Below, piece after piece: positions 50,723 through 57,345 of a stretch of DNA of 64,000 nucleotides. Origin of the DNA: JBLXBZ01 sp048265185 (GTDB lineage: Bacteria; Pseudomonadota; Alphaproteobacteria; Rhizobiales; Stappiaceae); the NCBI GenBank assembly GCA_048265185.1, contig JBLXBZ010000005.1, forward strand, positions 124,001-188,000. The letters run 5' to 3'. A program made the position numbers and the translations under genes. The first letter of the stretch is position 1; each line of letters starts with the position of its first letter. The notes below the pieces were generated by a model. That model made no database searches. It had not been told where the DNA came from and saw nothing but the letters and a program-made list of their open reading frames with translations.

Positions 50723-51448
50723 ATGATGGATCTGGATTTACTTGAAAACACGATTTCAAAAACAATTATGCCCAATGACCATATGTATAATAGCGCCAAT
50801 CCGAACCATTATTTCTCTGTAGGCCAATCTGCCCTCAGGGCCATAGAGGCGTCGTTATTGTTGAAACATAACCGGTGGGAGCCGGAGAATATTCTGGATT
50901 TTGGCTGCGGCTCGGGGCGGGTCACGCGCTGGCTTAAAGCCGGTTTCCCGGAAGCGACGATCACCGCCTGTGATTTGCGCCAAGATAGCCTTGAGTTTTT
51001 GCAAGAAACGTTGGGAGTGGAGACGTGTCGCTCAAATGAGGATTTTTGTCAGGTGGCTTTCCCGGTGAAATTCGATCTGATCTGGTGCGGCAGTCTTGTC
51101 ACCCATCTTTCAAGGAGCAATACCGAGCGTTTTTTGCAATGCTGCGGTTCCTGGCTCGGCGAAGACGGGGTGGCGGTGGTGACCTTTCATGGGCGGGAGG
51201 TGGCGGCGCGTTTGCGAAAGCCGGAGCAGAAATACACCAACGAAAAACTTGCGAAGCAAATCTTGCGAGAATTCGAAGAAACTTCTTATGGCTACGCCAA
51301 TTATCCGGGGCGGGAGGATATAGGTTTGTCGATTTGCGAGCCGTCCTGGGTTCTGGCGGCGGCGCATTCTCTGGGTTTTAGGGTTCACGCGCTTGGAGAA
51401 AGCGCTTGGGATAATCACCAGGATCTCATCGCCTTCAGTCGGCGTTGA
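50723..51448 (+). CDS. Class I SAM-dependent methyltransferase of the glycan locus
   Basis: A 241-residue methyltransferase starting at ATG 50723 behind GGAG (a TTG three bases earlier is possible). Motif I is ILDFGCGSGRVTRWLKA, then ATITACDLRQDSLEFL and FDLIWCGSLVTHLSRSNTERF. It is similar to methyltransferases found in polysaccharide clusters that methylate terminal sugars. It ends the plus-strand glycan run. Confidence 0.87.
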   Translation: MMDLDLLENTISKTIMPNDHMYNSANPNHYFSVGQSALRAIEASLLLKHNRWEPENILDFGCGSGRVTRWLKAGFPEATITACDLRQDSLEFLQETLGVETCRSNEDFCQVAFPVKFDLIWCGSLVTHLSRSNTERFLQCCGSWLGEDGVAVVTFHGREVAARLRKPEQKYTNEKLAKQILREFEETSYGYANYPGREDIGLSICEPSWVLAAAHSLGFRVHALGESAWDNHQDLIAFSRR

Positions 51449-51527
51449 GCGGCTGGCGCCGCACGCCAAAAAAAGATCGCGGAGAAAACGCCCCGGCGGT
51501 CCGGATTGGCGCGCGGCTATTTTCCCG

Positions 51528-52355
51528 TTACCGAAGGTCGGAGGCCTCAACGAAATCCATGTCGGTGAAATCGACGTTGTCGCCGGCCATGGCCCAGATA
51601 AAGCTGTACTTGCCGATGCCCGCTCCGGCGTGGATCGACCAAGGCGGCGAGAGAACCCCCTCTTCATTGCCAATAAACAGGTGGCGGGTTTCCTGCGGCT
51701 CGCCCATGAGGTGCAACACCCGCGCCTCCGCGCTCATATCCCAATAAAGATAGGCCTCCATACGCCGGTCATGGGTGTGCGGCGGCATGGTGTTCCAGAC
51801 GGAGCCTTCGGCGAGGGACGTGTAGCCCAACACGAGCTGACAGCTCTCCATGACTTTCGGATGAATGAATTGTTTGATCACCCGTTTGTTGGCGTTTTCA
51901 TCCTCGCCTAAGCGAACCTCGTTGCAGTCCTGAGCGCTCATGTGTTTCGGCGGATAGGTTTTATGGGCCGGGGCGGAGGTGATGTAAAACCGACCAAGGC
52001 CTGAGAATGTCACTGGACCTGCGCCCATGCCCAAATACAGAACGTCGCCGGGGGCCATTTCATAAGACGCCCCGCCAGCGGAAACCACGCCTTCCGCGCC
52101 AATGTTGACGACGCCCATTTCACGCCGTTCAAGGAAGGTCGCGGTTTTCGTCTCCTCCACCTTATCAAGGGTGAGCGATCCGCCTGCGGGCGTGGCCGCG
52201 CCCATGACGAAACGGTCGTAATGAGTGTAGACCAGACGAATTTCACCGTCGGCGAACATGCCTTCGGTAAGAAAATGGTCGCGCAGCTGTGCGGTGTCCA
52301 TGCCTTTGGCGTGTTCGGGATGAACCGCGTGGCGAGTTTCGACATGTAGCGACAT
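51528..52355 (-). CDS. kduI: 4-deoxy-L-threo-5-hexosulose-uronate ketol-isomerase
   Basis: A 275-residue cupin enzyme that isomerises 5-keto-4-deoxyuronate during breakdown of pectin-like or glycosaminoglycan uronates. The zinc/cupin motif is PPHTHDRRMEAYLYWDM, and KTYPPKHMSAQDCNEVRLG and FIHPKVMESCQLVLGYTSL are family markers. ATG 52355 has GAGAGG upstream; a TTG at 52370 lies within that ribosome site. kduD and the lyases are not in the window. Confidence 0.95.
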   Translation of the reverse strand: MSLHVETRHAVHPEHAKGMDTAQLRDHFLTEGMFADGEIRLVYTHYDRFVMGAATPAGGSLTLDKVEETKTATFLERREMGVVNIGAEGVVSAGGASYEMAPGDVLYLGMGAGPVTFSGLGRFYITSAPAHKTYPPKHMSAQDCNEVRLGEDENANKRVIKQFIHPKVMESCQLVLGYTSLAEGSVWNTMPPHTHDRRMEAYLYWDMSAEARVLHLMGEPQETRHLFIGNEEGVLSPPWSIHAGAGIGKYSFIWAMAGDNVDFTDMDFVEASDLR

Positions 52356-52422
52356 GGGTCTTCCTCTCAAGTTAGCGCGCCGGATTGCTCGCGCGTCTGA
52401 ATGGGGCGCGCGGACGCTTTAT

Positions 52423-52445
52423 AAAATGGAATTACGTTTCATTTT
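52423..52445. promoter_or_regulatory. KdgR-like operator before kduI
   Basis: AAAATGGAAT (52423-52432) and GTTTCATTTT (52436-52445) are arms of an imperfect palindrome around TAC, matching 8 of 10 positions. The core TGGAATTACGTTTCA resembles the KdgR consensus TGAAACnnnGTTTCA. It sits about 70 bases upstream of kduI and faces the IclR-family gene. Confidence 0.6.
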
Positions 52446-52579
52446 TATCGGATCATAGAGGAAGTTTTTTATCAAGCCACAATTTTCTGCGCTACAACGC
52501 GTGATAGCGTCATGAATAGTAAAACGCGAGAGCCGTGAGGCGCGAGGGGGAAAGCGAGTTGACAAGCATGGACGTGAAT

Positions 52580-52605
52580 TTCAAAATCAAATTCCTAATT
52601 TTGAA
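52580..52605. promoter_or_regulatory. Palindrome overlapping the iclR leader
   Basis: TTCAAAAT (52580-52587) mirrors ATTTTGAA (52598-52605) two bases before ATG 52608. It may be an autoregulatory operator, or it simply buries the weak ribosome site. Confidence 0.45.
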
Positions 52606-52607
52606 GA

Positions 52608-53447
52608 ATGGATGTCATGGCGCCGCTTTCCGGGAAAAATGAAAAGTCAGCAACATCGGTCACTAAATCCGATAACGTCGCCTCCGTTCTCAAGGTTTTC
52701 TCCGTCCTTGAAACGCTTTCCGAAGGGGGGGCGGCGCCTCTGGCCCATATCGCGCAAAAGGCGATGACGTCGAAAAGCACCACGCATCGACTTTTGCAGA
52801 CCATGATTGATCTGGGCTATGTGGAGCAGGAGGCGGAGACGGAGCGTTATGGTTTAACGCTTAAATTGTTTTCGATCTCAGCGCGTGCGCTCGGCGGTCA
52901 CAGTCAGCTCATGAAGGTTGCTGACCGCGGCATGAGAGCTCTGTCGCGCGCCACGGGAGAGTCCATCAATCTGGGCGTGATCGACAACGGCGCAGGCGAG
53001 GGCGGCGAACAAAGCGTCGTTTATATCCATCAAGTGGAGTCTACTTTCTCCCTGTCGATGAAGTGCACCATAGGATCGCGCAATCCCCTCCATTGCACCG
53101 CTCTGGGCAAGGCGCTTTTGGCCTGGTCGCCGCCGGATGAACTTGAACGGCGGCTCGCCGAACTGGAGTTCACGCCTTGTGGGCCGCGCACAATCACTGG
53201 TCTGGCGCAATTTCGCGCCGAGCTTGAGAAAGCCCGGACGCAAGGGTTCTCCGAAGAGATAGAAGAGGTGGAGGCCGGGGTGCGCTGCATGGCCGCGCCG
53301 GTGCTTGACCACCTTGGACAATCGATTGGCGCGATTTCCATCTCTTTCCCGATGTTTCGTTATGACGAGACGCGGCGCAGTGAATATATCGCCGTGTTGA
53401 CGGACGCCGGGCGCGAAGCGTCCGAGGCGATGGGGCACAGGCCGTAA
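52608..53447 (+). CDS. IclR-family regulator, KdgR-like
   Basis: A 279-residue IclR regulator: HTH in AHIAQKAMTSKSTTHRLLQT then LGYVEQEAETERYGLTLKLF; the effector domain contains HCTALGKALLAWSPPDE and GFSEEIEEVEAGVRCMAAPV. Starts at ATG 52608 or ATG 52617. Divergent from kduI with a KdgR-like operator in between, so it probably represses uronate catabolism. Confidence 0.9.
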   Translation: MDVMAPLSGKNEKSATSVTKSDNVASVLKVFSVLETLSEGGAAPLAHIAQKAMTSKSTTHRLLQTMIDLGYVEQEAETERYGLTLKLFSISARALGGHSQLMKVADRGMRALSRATGESINLGVIDNGAGEGGEQSVVYIHQVESTFSLSMKCTIGSRNPLHCTALGKALLAWSPPDELERRLAELEFTPCGPRTITGLAQFRAELEKARTQGFSEEIEEVEAGVRCMAAPVLDHLGQSIGAISISFPMFRYDETRRSEYIAVLTDAGREASEAMGHRP

Positions 53448-53480
53448 AACCTTTGCTTTGACGAATACCGCCTTAATTCA

Positions 53481-53518
53481 CCGGCTAAAACCAAATTTGC
53501 CGGATAAGTTTTAGCCGG
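53481..53518 (+). terminator. Terminator after iclR
   Basis: CCGGCTAAAAC (53481-53491) pairs perfectly with GTTTTAGCCGG (53508-53518), followed by GTTTTCTTCT. The remaining gap to 53795 holds an AT-rich segment with an AATTG/CAATT inverted repeat (about 53580-53606) and probably the phnD promoter; I see no gene there. Confidence 0.7.
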
Positions 53519-53795
53519 GTTTTCTTCTGTCAAGAATTATGAATTTTTTATGAAACAATGACTTAGCGGCCGTTGAGCAATTGTAATTCGATAATATTTC
53601 AATTATTCACGATTTATCGATGTAATGAGCGTCGCAAACAGCGACGCGAACTATGGCGCCGGACGGCGTGAAGCGGTCCGGGCGTGGGTCGAGATATATG
53701 GCGTGCGCGGCGGCGACTTGGGGTCTACCCCGGAAGCGGCGGCGTTGGCATGGAATACCGATTGACTTGAGCAAAAATCAACAGGAGACTTTTCA

Positions 53796-54743
53796 ATGTT
53801 TCGCAACCTTCTCGCGGCGGTGGCGGTGCTCGCCATGTCTGCTCCAGCTCTTGCCGAGTTTAAACTGGACGAACGCTACACGGACGCCGACGGTGACTTG
53901 ATCGCCGACATCCCCACCGACGCCGCGCAGCTGTCAGACCCTTCGACGCTGATTTTCGCTTACACCCCTGTGGAAGACCCCGCCGTTTACGCCGAAGCTT
54001 GGAAAGACTTCCTGACGCACATGGAGAAAGTGACCGGCAAGAAGGTCCAGTTCTTCCCGGTTGACTCCAACGCCGCCCAGATTGAGGCCATGCGCGCCGG
54101 CCGGTTACACATCGCCGGCTTTAACACCGGGTCCAATCCACTGGCCGTTGCCTGCGCGGGTTTCCGTCCCTTCACCATGATGGCCAAAAAAGACGGTTCT
54201 TTCGGCTATGAGATGGAAATCATCACATATCCGGGCGCTGGCATTGAAAAAGTCGAAGACATCAAGGGCAAAACATTGGCCTTTTCGTCAGAGACCTCCA
54301 ACTCGGGCTTCAAGGCGCCATCGGCGATTTTGAAGGCGGAATACGGCATGGAAGCGGGCAAGGACTTCGAAGCCGCTTTCTCCGGCAAGCATGACAACAC
54401 CATCCTTGGCGTGGCGAATAAAGACTACCCCGCCGGCGCCATCGCAAACTCGGTGCGCAAAAGAATGCTCGCCCGCGACGTGATTTCCGACGATCAGATT
54501 GAAATCATCTACACCTCGCAAACTTTCCCCACCACGGGATATGGCGTGGCGCACAATCTGACGCCTGAGCTTCAGGACAAGATCAAGGAAGCGTTCAAAA
54601 CCTTTGAATGGGAAGGCTCCACGCTTGAGGCCGAGTTCTCCAAGTCTGGCGAAGCCCAGTTCATTCCGATCACCTTCAAGGACAATTGGGCGGTGATCCG
54701 CCAGATCGACGAAGCCAACGGCGTTTCTTACGCCTGCCGTTAA
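53796..54743 (+). CDS. phnD: Phosphate/phosphite/phosphonate-type ABC substrate-binding protein
   Basis: A 315-residue periplasmic receptor with signal peptide (residues 1-20, ending ALA). PhnD-type segments: LIFAYTPVEDPAVYAEAWKD, VDSNAAQIEAMRAGRLHIAG, TLAFSSETSNSGFKAPSAIL and AVFSGKHDNTI-like AFSGKHDNTILGVANKDYPA. AGGAG precedes ATG 53796. Its placement beside the arsenite oxidase genes, and the fact that AioX is of the same superfamily, raise the question whether it carries phosphate, phosphite or arsenic oxyanions. Confidence 0.9.
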   Translation: MFRNLLAAVAVLAMSAPALAEFKLDERYTDADGDLIADIPTDAAQLSDPSTLIFAYTPVEDPAVYAEAWKDFLTHMEKVTGKKVQFFPVDSNAAQIEAMRAGRLHIAGFNTGSNPLAVACAGFRPFTMMAKKDGSFGYEMEIITYPGAGIEKVEDIKGKTLAFSSETSNSGFKAPSAILKAEYGMEAGKDFEAAFSGKHDNTILGVANKDYPAGAIANSVRKRMLARDVISDDQIEIIYTSQTFPTTGYGVAHNLTPELQDKIKEAFKTFEWEGSTLEAEFSKSGEAQFIPITFKDNWAVIRQIDEANGVSYACR

Positions 54744-54761
54744 GAGACATTGCAATCATTT

Positions 54762-54789
54762 CGCACGGGCGGGTTGTCTCGCCCGTGCG
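54762..54789 (+). repeat. Intergenic hairpin between phnD and phnC
   Basis: CGCACGGGCG (54762-54771) pairs perfectly with CGCCCGTGCG (54780-54789) around an eight-base loop. No T run follows, so it more probably stabilises the receptor mRNA than ends transcription. It is the third such hairpin after a receptor gene in this window. Confidence 0.7.
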
Positions 54790-54808
54790 GCTGTTATCTG
54801 GGGCCGTT

Positions 54809-55630
54809 ATGCTCGAATTGAAATCGCTGAATAAAATCTACAAGACAGGCGACAAAGCGCTGAATGATGTGGGCCTCACAGTGCCGCAGGGGCAGATCGT
54901 CGGTTTGATCGGTCCGTCGGGCGCCGGCAAGTCCACGTTGATCCGCTGCGTCAATCGATTGGTGGAGCCGACCTCCGGCTCGGTCATCCTGTCTGGACGT
55001 CCGGTCACCGGGCTTGGCCAACGCGACTTGCGGGCCATGCGCCGCCGGATCGGAATGATCTTTCAAGAATACGCTTTGGTCGAACGTTTGACCGTAATGG
55101 AAAATGTGCTTTCGGGACGCTTGGGTTATGTTGGTTTCTGGACCAGTTTCACCCGCCGCTACAGCGCCGCCGACGTCAGCCGAGCGTATCATTTGCTTGA
55201 TCGGGTGGGGTTGATGCATCAGGCGGACAAGCGAGCCGACGCGCTGTCGGGCGGTCAGCGTCAGAGGGTGGGCATTGCGCGGGCGTTGGCGCAGGAGCCG
55301 GAGCTGCTGCTTGTGGACGAGCCCACGGCCAGCCTTGACCCCAAGACCAGCCGCCAGATCATGCGGCTGCTGACTGAAATTTGCGCTGAGCGGAACCTCC
55401 CCGCCATCGTTAATATCCATGATGTGCCGTTGGCGCAGCAATTCATGCAGAGAATTATTGGCTTGCGAGCCGGAGAAGTCGTGTTTGACGGCGCGCCCAC
55501 AGAGCTGAACGAAGGCGTTTTGTCGCAAATCTATGGCGCGGAAGACTGGAACGCCATGCGCCGGGGAGCGGAAGAAGACCGAACCGCCGAGGCGGAGGCC
55601 GCCGCGCAATTGGAGCGGATGGGCGCATGA
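54809..55630 (+). CDS. phnC: ABC transporter ATP-binding protein PhnC
   Basis: A 273-residue ABC ATPase. Walker A GPSGAGKSTL, Q-loop FQEYALVERLTVMENVL, signature SGGQRQRVGIARALA and Walker B LLLVDEPTASLD are all intact. ATG 54809 (MLELKSLNK) fits the family start; the longer frame crosses the intergenic hairpin. ATGA overlap with the first permease. Confidence 0.95.
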   Translation: MLELKSLNKIYKTGDKALNDVGLTVPQGQIVGLIGPSGAGKSTLIRCVNRLVEPTSGSVILSGRPVTGLGQRDLRAMRRRIGMIFQEYALVERLTVMENVLSGRLGYVGFWTSFTRRYSAADVSRAYHLLDRVGLMHQADKRADALSGGQRQRVGIARALAQEPELLLVDEPTASLDPKTSRQIMRLLTEICAERNLPAIVNIHDVPLAQQFMQRIIGLRAGEVVFDGAPTELNEGVLSQIYGAEDWNAMRRGAEEDRTAEAEAAAQLERMGA

Positions 55631-56427
55631 GCGAATATCCGACAAGTTGGAAACGTCCGCCGCAAATTCTCACCCATCGAGGCTGGCGGATCGCCTTGCA
55701 AATAGGCTTCGCCATTTGGCTGGTGCTGGCTCTGGCCACGCTTGACCCGAACTGGGCGCGGATCGTGGAAGGTTGGGAGCGCGGGGCGCGCTTTATCGGC
55801 GGCTTTTTACAGCCCGATTTCACGACCCGCTGGAGCGACATCTCCAAGGGACTGGTTGAGAGCCTGACAATGACATTGACCTCGACGGTCGCGGGGATTT
55901 TGATTTCCGTGCCCATAGGGGTTGGGGCGGCGCGCAATGTGGCTCCTCGCGCGGTCTATCTTGTTTGTCGCTCGATCATCGCCGTCAGCCGCTCGCTTCA
56001 AGAGATCATCATTGCGATTTTCTTCGTCGCCATGTTTGGTTTTGGTCCATTCGCGGGCTTTTTGACCCTCAGCTTCGCCACCATCGGCTTTTTGGCGAAG
56101 CTGTTGGCGGAAGATATCGAGGATATCGACGAGGCGCAGGCGGAAGCGATCCGCGCCACCGGCGCCTCTTGGGCGCAAATGATCAATTACGCCATTCAGC
56201 CGCAGGTCATGCCCCGGCTCATCGGTCTGTCGCTCTATCGTCTCGACATCAATTTCCGCGAAAGCGCGGTGATCGGGATCGTTGGCGCGGGGGGGATCGG
56301 CGCGACGCTCAACACGGCGATCGACCGCTACGAATATGACAGCGCCGGCGCGATCCTGCTTCTGATCATCGCGCTTGTAATGGTGACCGAATATGGCTCC
56401 AGTTACTTACGGAAGTTCCTGCAATGA
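55627..56427 (+). CDS. phnE: ABC permease PhnE (first)
   Basis: A 266-residue membrane component with about six helices; the EAA loop is EDIDEAQAEAIRATGASWAQ followed by MINYAIQPQVMPRLIGLSLY. GIVGAGGIGATLNTAIDRYEY is typical of PhnE. Overlaps phnC and the second permease by four bases each, so phnDCEE is one unit. Confidence 0.93.
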   Translation: MSEYPTSWKRPPQILTHRGWRIALQIGFAIWLVLALATLDPNWARIVEGWERGARFIGGFLQPDFTTRWSDISKGLVESLTMTLTSTVAGILISVPIGVGAARNVAPRAVYLVCRSIIAVSRSLQEIIIAIFFVAMFGFGPFAGFLTLSFATIGFLAKLLAEDIEDIDEAQAEAIRATGASWAQMINYAIQPQVMPRLIGLSLYRLDINFRESAVIGIVGAGGIGATLNTAIDRYEYDSAGAILLLIIALVMVTEYGSSYLRKFLQ

Positions 56428-57233
56428 CGAATACGACCTATCGTGAAACCTGGCGGCGGCGCACGCCGCGCCATACGCTGTTGCTCTGGGTCGGCTGGCT
56501 TGGTCTTGTGGCGCTTACCCTCTGGTGCTGGCAGGTGATGACTCGCGACACCATCTGGTTTTTTGTCGCGGACGCGCCTAAACAAGCCGCCGATATTGGC
56601 GCGCGCATGTGGCCGCCGCGCCTGTCCTATTTGCCGGAGCTGCTTTTGCCGCTCTGGGACACTTTGAATATGGCGACGCTTGGAACCATGTTGGGCGTGG
56701 CGCTGGCGCTGCCGGTGGCTTTTATGGCGGCGCGCAACACCTCGCCCTCGGTGCGGATTCTCCGGCCTTTCGCCTTGTTCTTGATTGTGGCGAGCCGCTC
56801 GATCAACTCCTTGATCTGGGCGCTGCTTCTGGTGGCGATCATGGGGCCGGGCTTGCTTGCGGGGGTGATCGCCATCGCGCTGCGTTCGGTGGGGTTCATC
56901 GGCAAGCTGCTTTATGAGGCCATAGAAGAAGTGGACGCCGCTCCGGTGGAGGCCGTCACCGCCACGGGGGCGGGCCGGGCGCAGGTTCTCGACTACGCCA
57001 TCGTTCCGCAGGTTTTGCCGGCGTTCTTCGGCATTACGGTGTTTCGCTGGGATATCAATATTCGTGAAAGCGCCATTCTGGGCCTTGTGGGCGCGGGCGG
57101 CCTGGGATTGAAGCTGCAATCCTCGCTCAATGTGCTGGCCTGGCCGCAGGTGACGATGATCTTGTTGGTGATTCTGGCCACCGTGGTTCTATCTGAATGG
57201 GTGTCGGCCAAGGTGCGTCAAGCGATCATCTAG
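56424..57233 (+). CDS. phnE: ABC permease PhnE (second)
   Basis: A 269-residue paralogue of the first permease with the same EAA-loop pattern (EEVDAAPVEAVTATGAGRAQ, then VLDYAIVPQVLPAFFGITVF) and C-terminal LGLVGAGGLGLKLQSSLNVL. The two probably form a heterodimer. A strong terminator follows. Confidence 0.93.
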   Translation: MTNTTYRETWRRRTPRHTLLLWVGWLGLVALTLWCWQVMTRDTIWFFVADAPKQAADIGARMWPPRLSYLPELLLPLWDTLNMATLGTMLGVALALPVAFMAARNTSPSVRILRPFALFLIVASRSINSLIWALLLVAIMGPGLLAGVIAIALRSVGFIGKLLYEAIEEVDAAPVEAVTATGAGRAQVLDYAIVPQVLPAFFGITVFRWDINIRESAILGLVGAGGLGLKLQSSLNVLAWPQVTMILLVILATVVLSEWVSAKVRQAII

Positions 57234-57285
57234 AGCGTGAGCGGGGTAAAGGGCGCCTTGATCCAGGCGCCGCCGGTGGCAATAA

Positions 57286-57323
57286 AAAAGGGGCGCGCGG
57301 CGAATTGGCCGCGCGCCCCTTTT
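57286..57323. terminator. Bidirectional terminator between phn and aio operons
   Basis: A perfect 16-bp stem, AAAAGGGGCGCGCGGC / GCCGCGCGCCCCTTTT, with a six-base loop. A-tract on one side and T-tract on the other allow it to end both convergent transcripts. Confidence 0.93.
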
Positions 57324-57345
57324 ATTATCGGGTGAGATTACCTTC

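Noticed and set aside
53521..53550. Pho box before phnD
   Set aside because: CTGTCAA at 53527 matches one half-site but the second half 11 bases later (TATGAAT) is too poor to claim.
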